Assembly (NCBI RefSeq): GCF_014645815.1
Contig: NZ_BMML01000015.1
Coordinates: 160,477-224,476, forward strand
Reading direction: 5' to 3'
Source of the DNA: Streptomyces fuscichromogenes
GTDB lineage: Bacteria > Actinomycetota > Actinomycetes > Streptomycetales > Streptomycetaceae
DNA: 64,000 nt
Positions 44,779-53,722 of the stretch are shown here, piece after piece. Each line of letters starts with the position of its first letter. Positions within the stretch are counted from its first letter, which is position 1. The position numbers and the translations under genes are program-made. Below the pieces are notes generated by a model. It was not told the DNA's origin. It saw only the letters and a list, made by a program, of their open reading frames with translations, and ran no database searches.

Positions 44779-45666
44779 CTAGGCAGCCGCCGGGAGATCC
44801 GATCGGCAGTCGCGGCAGCGGCCGGGTGTGGCGGCCCGGAAGGGGCGGTCGCAGCCGTCGCAGTTCTGGAAGGGGTGTCTGGGCTGCGGGGCCGGTGCGG
44901 CCGGCGGCCGGAACGGGGGCGGCGGTGGAAGCTGTGCGGCCAGCCGGTGGGCCAGGAAGGCGGCCGGGCGGATCAGGGGTTCCGCCGGCAGGTTCGCGGC
45001 GAGGGCGTCGCGTACGACGGTGGGGGCGACGTCGCGCTCCAGCCAGGCGGCGACGCCCGGGGCGAGGTGCTCGGCGTCGGCGGCGGAGAGGAGGAGGCGG
45101 GGGTCGCGGCGGTGGAGGCCGGCGAGGATGTCGAGGGCTGTGCGGAGGAGAGCGGGGGAGGTGTTCGAGGGCCGCGGTACGGCCGGGAGGCGCTTGAGGC
45201 GAGGTGGCTTGTCCGTGGCGGCCGTGGCGGCCGTGGCGGCCGTGGTGCGTCGGCCGGGTCTGTCGGGGGTCTCGGTCGGGGCGGTCCGGTGGCCGGGCCG
45301 GTTGCAGGAGACCGTGCGGGTGATGATCCGGCCGTCGGACACACGCTCGCGTTCGCGGCGCAGGTAGCCGTGGGCCTCCAGCTCCCGCAGTGCGGCGCCG
45401 ATACGGTCCCGGCCCTCCGGGAAGCGGGCCGTCAGGCTCTTGATGTCGACCTGGGCGCCCTTCGGCAGCGACTGGATGTGCACGCCGAGGCCGATCGCGA
45501 GCGCCGAGAGGGTGGGGTGCTGGGCGAGGTGGTTGCCGATCACCACGAAGTGCGAGGTGTGGCGGGCGTTGTCGTGCAGGAGACCGCCGGACCCCCGGTT
45601 CGGGTGCTTCCTGGCGGCAACAGGGGGCTTGGCGCACAAGGGCGCGCTAGGGTTTTCGGTATCCAT
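44779..45666 (-). CDS. Helix-turn-helix domain protein with C-terminal zinc-ribbon
   Basis: A 295-residue protein. Residues about 35-125 form a winged HTH (ALAIGLGVHIQSLPKGAQVDIKSLTARFPEGRDRIGAALRELEAHGYLRRER). A basic, Ala/Thr-rich linker with a TAA triplet run follows, then a helical domain and a C-terminal CxxC...CxxC ribbon (NCDGCDRPF...GRCRDC). It is a common Streptomyces gene usually found near RsbW-like ATPase and DUF397 genes, as here. The start at 45666 (MDTENPSAP) is preferred to the upstream frame because the longer version begins in unstructured sequence. Confidence 0.8.
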   Translation of the reverse strand: MDTENPSAPLCAKPPVAARKHPNRGSGGLLHDNARHTSHFVVIGNHLAQHPTLSALAIGLGVHIQSLPKGAQVDIKSLTARFPEGRDRIGAALRELEAHGYLRRERERVSDGRIITRTVSCNRPGHRTAPTETPDRPGRRTTAATAATAATDKPPRLKRLPAVPRPSNTSPALLRTALDILAGLHRRDPRLLLSAADAEHLAPGVAAWLERDVAPTVVRDALAANLPAEPLIRPAAFLAHRLAAQLPPPPPFRPPAAPAPQPRHPFQNCDGCDRPFRAATPGRCRDCRSDLPAAA

Positions 45667-45923
45667 CGGGAAGCTGTTCTCTTCCTGGGTGGTCAGGCCC
45701 TCGCACTGGGATTGCCGTCCCGGCGGGGGCCGAAGTTTTTCTGCGGTTGTCGCGCTGAGCGTAGGGCACGCAACCCACCTCAAATCCAGTCCAGTTGGGC
45801 ATATTCACTCGCGGGAGTGACGCTGCGCGACGGGCGGGAGGGGTGGGGTTTGGTGTGGTTCTTTCTCCCCGCTTCATCCCTTGGGTTTTGACGTCCCTCG
45901 CGGCCGAAGCCCGGATTCCCGGT

Positions 45924-46331
45924 CTACGGTGACACCCCGATCTCGGCCCACACCGTCTTGCGCGGCGGGAGTCCCGGGGCCACGCCCCACTTGTCGGCGA
46001 GCGCCTCCACGAGGACCAGGCCCCGGCCCGCCCCGGCGTCCGGTGCGAGCGGCCGCGCGTGCGGCAGGCGGTCACCGCGGGTGTCCGTGACCTCGATCCG
46101 CAGCGTGTCCCCGACGACGTAGAGGAGCAGGCCGAAGTCGCGCCCCGACACCCGCCCGTGCGTCGCCGCGTTCGCCGCCAGCTCGGCCACGATCTGCCGC
46201 GCCGGGTCCAACGGCAGCCCCCAGGTGCGCAGTTGTTCGACAGCCAGCAGACGGGCCAGGCGGGCGCCACGCGGCGTGGGCGAGAACCGCAGGCTCATGT
46301 TGCGGACGGGGGTGGAGATTTCATCGTTCAC
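45924..46331 (-). CDS. RsbW-like ATP-binding (HATPase_c) regulatory protein
   Basis: A 135-residue GHKL ATPase domain, the anti-sigma-factor type abundant in Streptomyces. The N box IVAELAANAATHG and G1-like VTDTRGDRLP ... GAGRGLVLVEALADKWGV are clear. It probably binds a regulator rather than acting as a sensor kinase. In Streptomyces such genes commonly sit beside an XRE/DUF5753 regulator and a DUF397 gene; here the partner gene is broken by the IS element 180 bases away. A start at 46298 (MSLRFSP) is also possible. Confidence 0.85.
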   Translation of the reverse strand: MNDEISTPVRNMSLRFSPTPRGARLARLLAVEQLRTWGLPLDPARQIVAELAANAATHGRVSGRDFGLLLYVVGDTLRIEVTDTRGDRLPHARPLAPDAGAGRGLVLVEALADKWGVAPGLPPRKTVWAEIGVSP

Positions 46332-46487
46332 GTCACTCAGCGTGGCCGGGCATGCATACCGTGCACAGTGACGAAGCCCTTGCGTACGGTGACTGTCCGG
46401 CGCTTGTCCGGTGCTGTCGTGGCTGTCGGGAGCGTTCGTACGGGTAGGGCGGTCGCGGGTACGGGCATACGGCACGAAGGGGCGTGG

Positions 46488-47997
46488 GATGAGCTTGACA
46501 TCCTCCCCCTCTTAAATGAGGGGGATTCCAACCCTGGTGGGTTGAGGTTCACGGGCGCTCGAACGGCTGGTGGCCGCTGTCACCCCTCCGGCACCGGCGT
46601 CTTGCCGGGGGCGGGGGATCCCGCCCTGTCCTGCCGCGACGTTGATGCTCGCGTTCTCGTCCGCGTTGCAGGTGAACCCGCAGGACACGCAGACGAAGTC
46701 GGCTTGGCTCTTGCGCGACCTCTTCTCGATCCACCCACAGGCACTGCACCGCAGACTCGTGTAAGGCGCGGGAACATCCTCGACCCGGCCCGGGGCCTTG
46801 TGCCCGGTGCGCTGCCGCAGCAGGCCCCAGCCCTGGGCGAGGATGCCCCGGTTCAGCCCAGCCTTCTGCCGGACCTTCGTGCCGGGCCGCTCCGCGGTTC
46901 CCTTCGCGGAGCGGGTCATGTTCTTGATGTTCAGCTTCTCGAACCGGATCACGTCATAGCCGCGGGCGAGCATGGTGCTGGTCTTCTCACACCAGTCCTT
47001 ACGCCGGTTCACCTCACGCGCCTTGAGCCCGGCGGCCCTCGCGTACGCGGCCGCCTTGCCGGCACTGCCCTTCGGGGCCCGAGCCGCGCGGCGCTCGTGC
47101 TTGCGGATCTGCGCGCGCTCCCTGACCGTGAGCTGCGGGCAGTTCAGCTTCCGGCCGTCCGACAGGGCCGCCGTGATCCTCACGCCCCGGTCGACACCGA
47201 CGACCTCGCCCCTGCCGGGCGCGGGAACCGGCTCGGGGACGACAGCGAACGCGATGTGCCACTGACCGTTACGGCAGGTGACCCGGAACGTCTTCGCCAC
47301 GGGAAGCCGGGCGCCCTCGCCCCGGGCGCTGAGGCGGAAACGGACCCAACCGCAGCCGGGCACCCTGACCTGCGCCCACCGCCGGTTCAGCCTCTGCACC
47401 ACGACCGAGCGGCCCATCACCTGCTTCCCGGTCTTCCGGTTCAGCTTCGCGCTGCCGTCCGGCTCGAACTCCGGTACACGGTCCGTGCCGATGACACGGA
47501 AGCCCTCGTGCACATGCTTCCTGCGCCAGGTCGGCTCACCGAAGCCCGAGGTGAAACGTGCGCTCTTGGCCTGAGCGAAGTCCTTCAGGGCCTGCTGCTG
47601 CACGTCCGCGTTCCCGGCCGCCAGCCACTCACTCTCCCGCCGGGCCCCGGTGAGCTGACGGCACTGCTCCGCAAAACCGGGCGCGGACCTGCGGCCCGGC
47701 CTCCAGTGCCCGTGCTGCTCGACCGCCAGATTCCACACGTACCGGGCGTGCGCGCAGTGCAACAGCATCTGCTCCGCCTGCGCGGGCGTCGGGTACATCC
47801 GGAAACGTGACATGCCGCGAACTTAGCCACCGCGTTCCCCACCCGCGCACACCATCGACCGACATCACCCGAGGGAGTGAACACTCCCGCCTGCCGACCC
47901 GGCCCCCTATCGCCCTGACAGCGATTCGGCTTCCTCTGTCCCGCTCCGCGGGAGCGGGCATTCACCCCGCCCCGGCCCTGAAGGACCGGGCACCCTG
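46488..47997 (-). mobile_element. IS605-family (IS1341-like) element carrying only tnpB
   Basis: The element contains tnpB alone; no Y1 transposase (tnpA) is present, so it would need one in trans. The right end, downstream of tnpB, carries the hairpin CCCCCT...AGGGGG (46505-46524) with the tnpB stop in its loop and the sequence GACATCC typical of this group. The left end (about 47930-47997) has GC-rich hairpins ending in CCCTGAAGGACCGGG. There is no target-site duplication, as expected for the family. The exact boundaries are estimates (give or take 15 bases). It sits in place of the front of a DUF5753 regulator gene. Confidence 0.75.
46512..47813 (-). CDS. tnpB: TnpB RNA-guided nuclease-like protein
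   Basis: A 433-residue TnpB. All catalytic parts are visible: RuvC-I Asp in VVGVDRGVRITAAL (about 196-209), RuvC-II Glu in VIRFEKLNIKNM, the zinc ribbon CSACGW...CVSCGF and RuvC-III Asp in CNADENASINV. TnpB proteins are guided by an omega-RNA made from the 3' end of tnpB and the right end, and they promote retention of their element. The protein looks intact and probably active. The guide would be read from the minus strand just beyond the right end, near 46466-46490. Confidence 0.92.
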   Translation of the reverse strand: MSRFRMYPTPAQAEQMLLHCAHARYVWNLAVEQHGHWRPGRRSAPGFAEQCRQLTGARRESEWLAAGNADVQQQALKDFAQAKSARFTSGFGEPTWRRKHVHEGFRVIGTDRVPEFEPDGSAKLNRKTGKQVMGRSVVVQRLNRRWAQVRVPGCGWVRFRLSARGEGARLPVAKTFRVTCRNGQWHIAFAVVPEPVPAPGRGEVVGVDRGVRITAALSDGRKLNCPQLTVRERAQIRKHERRAARAPKGSAGKAAAYARAAGLKAREVNRRKDWCEKTSTMLARGYDVIRFEKLNIKNMTRSAKGTAERPGTKVRQKAGLNRGILAQGWGLLRQRTGHKAPGRVEDVPAPYTSLRCSACGWIEKRSRKSQADFVCVSCGFTCNADENASINVAAGQGGIPRPRQDAGAGGVTAATSRSSAREPQPTRVGIPLI

Positions 47998-48531
47998 CCC
48001 GAGAACAAGGTGGAGATCGGGGTGTACGAGTGCAACAGCGTCAACGGGCTGTTGCAGACGCCGGAGCACGCGCGAGCCGTCATCTCGGCGGCCCAGCCGC
48101 CCTACTCTCCGGACGACGTGGAGCGCATGGTGACGGCCCGTCTGGCCCGGCAGTCGGTCTTCGAACGCGACCCGGCTCCATCTATCCACTTCGTGCTGGA
48201 AGAGGCGCCGCTACGCCGCCCCATCGGAGGCACAATGGCTTGGCGGCGGCAGCTTGAACGTCTGCTGGAGGTGGGGCGGTTGCACAACGTCACGCTTCAG
48301 GTGATGCCGTTGAACTCCGAGGTCCACTCCGGTCTGGACGGACGGATCGAGGTGCTGAAGTTCCCGGACGGTACGGCGGTGGGGCGCTCCGACGGCGCGT
48401 TCAACGGCCGAGCGACATCCGATCCGAAACAGCTCCGCGTCCTTGAACTGCGGTATGGCACCATCCGGGCGCAGGCTCTCTCACCAGGGGAGTCGCTGGC
48501 CCTGATCAAGCAACTGCTGGGAGAAACATGA
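47998..48531 (+). pseudogene. DUF5753 (XRE-family regulator) remnant lacking its HTH
   Basis: The frame opens at the IS left end and encodes the DUF5753 sensor half of an XRE-type regulator (VNGLLQTPEHARAV, MAWRRQLERLLEVG, VTLQVMPLNSEVHSGLDG, then the conserved end). The normal N-terminal HTH of about 90 residues is absent, and the 150 bases on the far side of the IS do not encode it either. A GTG at 48010 could still start a truncated 173-residue protein. The gene ends as ATGA into the DUF397 gene, the usual partner arrangement. Confidence 0.8.
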
Positions 48532-48873
48532 CTCGCAAGGCCCCCTCCGGGGACGCCTCCGAACTGGCGTGGTTCAAGAGCAGCTACAGCGACGGCAATA
48601 ACGGTGAGTCCTGCGTCGAAGTCGCCCTGGCCTGGTTCAAGAGCAGCTACAGCAGCGGCAACAACGGCGATAGTCGCCCTGGCCTGGTTCAAGAGCAGCT
48701 ACAGCAGCGGCAACAACGGCGAATCCTGCCTGGAAATAGCCCCCACCCCCACCGCCATCCACATCCGCGACTCCAAGCACACGCACACCCCCGCCACCCC
48801 CGGCGGCCCTCAACTCGCCCTCACCCCCTCCGCCTGGGCGGCCTTCCTGCCCTACGCGTCGGCGGCGCACTGA
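48528..48873 (+). pseudogene. DUF397 gene with tandem internal duplication and frameshift
   Basis: DUF397 proteins are about 60-70 residues and contain one WFKSSYSxGNNGESCVEVA motif. Here the motif-coding segment occurs three times (TGGTTC at 48570, 48633, 48685). Copies 1 and 2 are 63 bases apart and in frame; copies 2 and 3 are 52 bases apart, which shifts the frame by one. The start-codon frame (48528) therefore runs off into a nonsense tail, and the true C-terminus (HIRDSKH...) is in another frame ending at 48873. The gene is probably inactive, like the adjoining regulator. Confidence 0.8.
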
Positions 48874-48886
48874 TCCCGCGCCGGAC

Positions 48887-48914
48887 CCCCCGGCCGCATC
48901 CACGCGGCCGGGGG
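48887..48914. terminator. Perfect 11-bp GC hairpin between convergent genes
   Basis: CCCCCGGCCGC-ATCCAC-GCGGCCGGGGG lies between the DUF397 region and terD, which converge. It is likely a bidirectional terminator without a T-run. Confidence 0.8.
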
Positions 48915-48928
48915 TCGACGTCCGTCCG

Positions 48929-49504
48929 TCAGACGTTGACGCCGAAGTCCTGGGCGATGCCGACCAGGCCCGAGGCGTAACCCTGGCCGACCGCGCGGAA
49001 CTTCCACTCCGCGCCGTTGCGGTAGAGCTCGCCGAAGACCATCGCCGTCTCCGTCGCCGCGTCCTCGGAGAGGTCGTAGCGGGCGATCTCGGCGCCGCCG
49101 GCCTGGTTGACGATGCGGATGTAGGCGTTGCGGACCTGGCCGAAGTTCTGGTTCCGGTTCTCCGCGTCGTAGATCGAGACCGGGAAGACGATCTTGTCGA
49201 TGTCGGCGGGCAGGCCGGCCAGGTTGACGTTGATCGCCTCGTCGTCGCCCTCGCCCTGGCCGGTGCGGTTGTCGCCGGTGTGGACGATCGTGTTGTCCGG
49301 GGTCTGCTTGTTGTTGAAGAAGACGAAGTGGGCGTCCGAGTAGACCTTGCCCTGCGTGTTGACCGCGATGGCCGAGGCGTCCAGGTCGAAGTCCGTGCCG
49401 GTGGTGGTGCGGACGTCCCAGCCGAGGCCCACGGTGACGGCGGTCAGGCCCGGAGCCTCCTTGGAGAGCGAGACGTTGCCACCCTTGGACAGGCTTACAG
49501 CCAT
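48929..49504 (-). CDS. terD: TerD-family stress protein
   Basis: A 191-residue TerD domain protein. It has the family N-terminus VSLSKGGNVSLSKEAPGLTAV, the calcium-binding DFDLDASA loop, HTGDNRTGQGEGDDEAI, and the C-terminal FGELYRNGAEWKFRAVGQGY. TerD proteins bind Ca2+ and contribute to tellurite and general stress resistance; Streptomyces carries several copies. AAAGGA lies upstream of the ATG at 49504. Apart from position, nothing unusual is seen. Confidence 0.95.
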   Translation of the reverse strand: MAVSLSKGGNVSLSKEAPGLTAVTVGLGWDVRTTTGTDFDLDASAIAVNTQGKVYSDAHFVFFNNKQTPDNTIVHTGDNRTGQGEGDDEAINVNLAGLPADIDKIVFPVSIYDAENRNQNFGQVRNAYIRIVNQAGGAEIARYDLSEDAATETAMVFGELYRNGAEWKFRAVGQGYASGLVGIAQDFGVNV

Positions 49505-49685
49505 GGTCGGGAGTCCTTTCCCTTGTCTGCGTACGGCCGTGCGGCGTACGGGGTTGAAGCTACAGCTACCCGTATGAACGCCACGAGGGGTACCGAAGGT
49601 TCCATCTCGCTTTACCTTCTTTGCCAAATTGTTGGTGAACATAATCGCGTGACGTGCGCCGGTCAGCCGCGCGACCATGGGGGGC

Positions 49686-50114
49686 ATGTCCGGTCCTTAC
49701 GTCATCCGCGGCTCCGTCTCGCTCCCCGAGGCCGAGCTCCTCTGGCGTTTCTCCCGCTCGTCCGGGCCCGGCGGCCAGCACGTCAACACCAGTGACTCGC
49801 AGGTGGAGCTCCGCTTCGACCTCGCCAACACCGGGGCGCTGCCGCCGGTCTGGAAGGAGCGCGCGCTGGAGCGGCTGGCGGGGCGGCTCGTCGACGGGGT
49901 CGTGGTCGTGCGTGCCTCCGAGCACCGGTCCCAGTGGCGCAACCGTGAGACCGCCGCCGTACGCCTCGCCGCCCTGCTCGCGGAGGCCACCGCACCCCCG
50001 CCCAAGCCGCGTCGGCCGACCCGCATCCCGCGCGGGATCAACGAGCGCCGACTGCGGGAGAAGAAGCAGCGGTCGGACACCAAGCGCGGGCGCACCGGCC
50101 GCGACTGGTCGTAA
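49686..50114 (+). CDS. arfB: ArfB/YaeJ-type ribosome rescue peptidyl-tRNA hydrolase
   Basis: A 142-residue class I release-factor-like protein. The catalytic GGQ lies in SSGPGGQHVNTSDSQVELRF, and the C-terminal tail is highly basic (NERRLREKKQRSDTKRGR), which in ArfB enters the empty mRNA channel of stalled ribosomes. There is no stop-codon recognition domain. The start at 49686 is preferred; ATG at 49677 adds three residues. It is divergent from terD. Confidence 0.93.
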   Translation: MSGPYVIRGSVSLPEAELLWRFSRSSGPGGQHVNTSDSQVELRFDLANTGALPPVWKERALERLAGRLVDGVVVVRASEHRSQWRNRETAAVRLAALLAEATAPPPKPRRPTRIPRGINERRLREKKQRSDTKRGRTGRDWS

Positions 50115-50277
50115 CGCCGCCCCCTCCCGCGGCGGCGGTGCGGCGGCGGTCCGGCCGATCGATGAGGCGAAACGCTTACGCGCCGCGTTCGATGTGGCTA
50201 CCATCTGCCACCAGTCGCCGGAATTTGGCGATTATTTCCTCATGGATGCGCCGAATGGTGGGGGGAGTGTCCCTAAG

Positions 50278-52899
50278 GTGACCGAATTTGGCAGGTTCGT
50301 GCGCAGACGAACCGGGAGTCCAGCCGTCGAGAACCAGCCATCGGATGGTGCGCCGACGTCAGCTGCCTCTCCCGGTCGACTGCCCCTGCGCACCGTTCTG
50401 ATCATCCTCGTGGTCGTACCGAGCCTCGCGCTCGCGCCCCTGTGGGGCCTGAGCACGTACCAGCTGGCCACCCGCTGGCAGTCGGAGAAGGCCCAGAGCG
50501 ACCTGGGCTCCTCGTTGGGCCTGCAGTCGTCCGCGCTCTTCCAGTCCCTCGACGAGGAGCGGCGGCTCACCGCGGAGGCGCAGGCCGACCCCGGTACCAG
50601 CACCCGCGGCAGGCTGGCCACCGCGCGCGCGGCGACCGACAAGGCGGTGGCCGGCTTCCTCCCGGTGGCGGACCGGAGCACCGCGCACGGGCAGCAGGGA
50701 CTCGACACGGCGCTGTCCGGCACCGTGCGCGGCCTCGACCGGCTCGCCGCGCAGCGCAAGGCGGTGGACAGCGGGTCGGCCGGCCCGAAGGCGGCGTTCG
50801 ACTACTACAGCGGCACCATCGACTCGCTGATGGACGTCTTCACCGCGCTCGGCCGCCGCAGCAACGCCGAAGCGGCCCTGCTGGCGAGCACCCTGGTCGA
50901 CCTCTACGGCGCCATCGACAGGATCGGGCGCGAGGACGCCCTGCTCGGCCGTGACTGGCAGACCGGGCATCTGAAGGTCGACGAGTACGACGTGTTCGTC
51001 GATGCCGTCGGTGCTCAGGAGTACCTGCTCCAGCGGGTCGCCCTCGGCCTCACCGGTGCCGAACTCGACACCTACAGGAAGATGACGGCCGCCGCGTCGT
51101 GGAAGACCCAGCACGGCCTGGAGGAGCAGGTCATCGTCGCCGGCCCGCACCACTCGCCGGGCGAACTGGTGCTCGGCCAGATCCACACCCGGTGGCGCGC
51201 CTCGCTGGACGCCAACCGCCCCCTGCTGCTGAACCTGGTCCAGGTCCGGGCCGCGCACCTGGACAAGGTCTCCGCCGACAGCGTCAGCCGGCTCCGGTGG
51301 ACCCTGATCACCGTCAGCGCCGTCGGCCTGCTCGCCGTGATCCTGGTCATCCTCACCAGCTGGCGTCTCACCGTCCTCCTGCGCCGGCGCATCCACGCCC
51401 TGCGCGACGAAGCCGTGGAACTCCAGCAGCGGCTGCCCGACGTGGTGTCCCGGCTGGAGCGCGGCGAGGACGTCGACGTGGACCGCGAGGTCCGGCTGGT
51501 CGAGCCCACCCCCGACGAGCTCGGCGAGCTCGGGCGCGCCCTGAACGCGGCCAGCCGCAGCGCCGTGGCCACCGCGGTGCGGCAGGCCGAACAGCACCGC
51601 GGCTTCGAGCGGCTGCTCCAGCGGATCGCCCGGCGCACCCAGATCCTCATCGGCCTCCAGCTGCGCAAACTGAACGAGCTGGAACGCAAGCACGAGGACC
51701 CCGAGGTGCTGGAGGGCCTGTTCGACCTGGACCACCTCACCGCCCGGCTGCGCCGCTACGAGGAGAACCTGGTCATCCTCGGCGGCGGCCAGCCGCAGCG
51801 CCGCTGGCGCAAGCCGGTCCGGCTGCTCGACGTGCTGCGCGCCGCGCAGAGCGAGGTGCAGGACTACCGCCGGATCTCGATCGACGTCGAGGACGAGCCC
51901 TGGGTGTCCGAGCGGGCGGTGGGAACGCTGGTGCACATCCTGGCGGAGCTGATGGAGAACGCCGCCGCCTTCTCCAAGCCGCCGACGCCGGTCGAGGTAC
52001 GGGCCGCGCGGGTCGGCCGGGGCGTCGCGGTCGAGATCGAGGACCGCGGCCTGGGCATGGAGCCCGAGCACTACGCCGAGGCCAACGCCCTGATGGCGGC
52101 GCCGCCACAGCTCGACGTGATGACCCGGGCCGACGACGTACGGCTCGGCCTGTACGTGGTCGCCCGGCTGTCGGCGGGGCTGGGCCTGCGGGTGGAGCTG
52201 CGGCCGTCCGCCTTCGGCGGCACCCGGGTGGTGGTGCTGCTGCCGGAGCAGGTGGTGGTGGAGGCGCCCGCCGTGGCGCCCGAGCCGGTCGTGCTCCCTT
52301 CGGAGGTCCTGCCGCACCTGCCCGGTCCGCGGCGGCACCCGCACGACGCCGGTGCCGGGCCGCGGGCGCCGTACGAGGGCGGGCGGTTGCCCACCCGCGC
52401 CAAGGGACACGCGATGGCGAACGTCACCGCCTCTAGTCCCCGGCCGGCGGACGAGAACGCGGCGTCCCCGGCCGCGGCGCGGCCGCTGCCCCAGCGGGTC
52501 CGCCAGGCCAGCCTGGCGCCCGAACTCCAGAACGCGGAGGAACCGGTGGAGCCGGGTGAGCCGGATCTCTGGACGTTCCCGGACCGGCCCGGCCGGTCCG
52601 GGGCCACGATCGGCGCGTTCCAGCGGCAGTCCCGGCGGGCCCGCGGCGGGAACGACACGGACGACGACACCGCCGGCGGTGCCAACGGCACCGTCCTCAA
52701 CGGCACCGGTGACAGGGGCGGCAGCGCCGACGGCGGCGGCAGCGGCCACGGCAGCGACGACAACGACGGCCGCCGTGACAACGACGGCAACGGTGACGGC
52801 ACGGACGTCGGTGGCGGCACGGACTTCGGTGACGGCGACGGTGAAGGGCCCGCCTCGTCCGGCCGGCCCGGCTCTTCTAGGACGGATGATCGAGGATGA
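50278..52899 (+). CDS. cvnA: Conservon sensor histidine kinase-like protein CvnA
   Basis: An 873-residue membrane kinase-like protein, first gene of a cvnABCD conservon. It has TM1 at about 38-58, an extracytoplasmic nitrate-sensor (NIT)-like helical domain, TM2 at about 340-362, a HAMP-like linker, the conserved FDLDHLTARLRRYEENL helix, and a HATPase_c domain with N box ELMENAAAFSKPPTPVEV and IEDRGLGM. The last 80 residues are an unusual low-complexity Asp/Gly/Asn tail. Conservons act as G-protein-like signalling complexes at the membrane. The GTG at 50278 follows GGGGGAG; the ATG at 50242 is an alternative. Confidence 0.92.
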   Translation: MTEFGRFVRRRTGSPAVENQPSDGAPTSAASPGRLPLRTVLIILVVVPSLALAPLWGLSTYQLATRWQSEKAQSDLGSSLGLQSSALFQSLDEERRLTAEAQADPGTSTRGRLATARAATDKAVAGFLPVADRSTAHGQQGLDTALSGTVRGLDRLAAQRKAVDSGSAGPKAAFDYYSGTIDSLMDVFTALGRRSNAEAALLASTLVDLYGAIDRIGREDALLGRDWQTGHLKVDEYDVFVDAVGAQEYLLQRVALGLTGAELDTYRKMTAAASWKTQHGLEEQVIVAGPHHSPGELVLGQIHTRWRASLDANRPLLLNLVQVRAAHLDKVSADSVSRLRWTLITVSAVGLLAVILVILTSWRLTVLLRRRIHALRDEAVELQQRLPDVVSRLERGEDVDVDREVRLVEPTPDELGELGRALNAASRSAVATAVRQAEQHRGFERLLQRIARRTQILIGLQLRKLNELERKHEDPEVLEGLFDLDHLTARLRRYEENLVILGGGQPQRRWRKPVRLLDVLRAAQSEVQDYRRISIDVEDEPWVSERAVGTLVHILAELMENAAAFSKPPTPVEVRAARVGRGVAVEIEDRGLGMEPEHYAEANALMAAPPQLDVMTRADDVRLGLYVVARLSAGLGLRVELRPSAFGGTRVVVLLPEQVVVEAPAVAPEPVVLPSEVLPHLPGPRRHPHDAGAGPRAPYEGGRLPTRAKGHAMANVTASSPRPADENAASPAAARPLPQRVRQASLAPELQNAEEPVEPGEPDLWTFPDRPGRSGATIGAFQRQSRRARGGNDTDDDTAGGANGTVLNGTGDRGGSADGGGSGHGSDDNDGRRDNDGNGDGTDVGGGTDFGDGDGEGPASSGRPGSSRTDDRG

Positions 52900-53327
52900 C
52901 GCAGCGTACGACGGCCACCGACGTGGATCTGGACTGGCTTCTCGACGGCCTGGTCGACCAGGTCACGGGCACCCGGCACGCCATCGTGCTGTCGGACGAC
53001 GGCCTGGTGATGAGCCGTTCGCGGACCATCGAGCGCTCGGACGCCGAACGGCTCGCCGCGATCGCCACCGGCCAGCAGAGCCTGGCCCGCGGCGCCGGGC
53101 AGCTCTTCGGCGGCGGCCCGGTGCACCAGGTCATCGTCGAGATGGCCGACCTGTGGCTGTTCGTGATCTCCGCCGGCCGCGGCACCCACCTGGCGGTGAC
53201 CGCCTCCCAGGAGGTCGACGCCGAGCTGATGAGCGTCGCGATGCACACCCTGGTCCAGCAGGTGGGCCAGCGGCTGGGCACCGACGCCCGCGCGCCGCTG
53301 TCCGATGACGCGGGGAGAGCCGGATGA
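52896..53327 (+). CDS. cvnB: Conservon roadblock/LC7 protein CvnB
   Basis: A 143-residue roadblock/LC7-domain protein (LDWLLDGLVDQVTGTRHAIVLSDDGLVMSRS...). In conservons CvnB is thought to modulate the GTPase CvnD. It overlaps CvnA and CvnC by 4 bases on each side, so the operon is translationally coupled. Confidence 0.95.
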   Translation: MTQRTTATDVDLDWLLDGLVDQVTGTRHAIVLSDDGLVMSRSRTIERSDAERLAAIATGQQSLARGAGQLFGGGPVHQVIVEMADLWLFVISAGRGTHLAVTASQEVDAELMSVAMHTLVQQVGQRLGTDARAPLSDDAGRAG

Positions 53328-53722
53328 GGCACTGGACTGAGGGGTTCGACGACGGTGACGCCGACGAGCAACTGGTCCGTCCGTACACGATCACCAGCGG
53401 GCGCACCGCTCCTGAGCGGGCGGATCTGACGCTGATCACCCTGGTGACGACGCTGCCCGAGGTCAGCACGCAGGCGGCGCTCGCGGTGCGCAGGATGCAG
53501 CCGGAGCACCGGACGATCCTCGGGCTCTGCCGGGAGTCCAAGGCGGTGGTGGAGGTCGCCGCCAAGCTGGGCCTCCCGGTGTCGCTGACCAAGATCCTCA
53601 TCGGCGATCTGGTCGACTCCGGTTACCTGTGGGCCCGTTCACCGCAGCCGCTCACCCGGGCCACCGGCCCTTCCGACATGACGATTCTCCAGGCGGTGAG
53701 AGATGGACTTCGCAAGCTCTGA
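53324..53722 (+). CDS. cvnC: Conservon DUF742 protein CvnC
   Basis: A 132-residue DUF742 protein with the standard pattern: RPYTITSGRTAPER near the N-terminus, a PEHRTILGLCRESKAVVEVAAKLGLPVSLTKILIGDL winged-helix-like core and ILQAVRDGLRKL at the end. It is the third conservon gene, and its 3' end overlaps CvnD by 20 bases. It probably acts as an adaptor between CvnA and the GTPase. Confidence 0.95.
   Translation: MRHWTEGFDDGDADEQLVRPYTITSGRTAPERADLTLITLVTTLPEVSTQAALAVRRMQPEHRTILGLCRESKAVVEVAAKLGLPVSLTKILIGDLVDSGYLWARSPQPLTRATGPSDMTILQAVRDGLRKL

Noticed and set aside
46059..47810. 583-codon plus-strand frame over the IS element
   Set aside because: It is the antisense of tnpB and flanks; tnpB on the minus strand has all family motifs.
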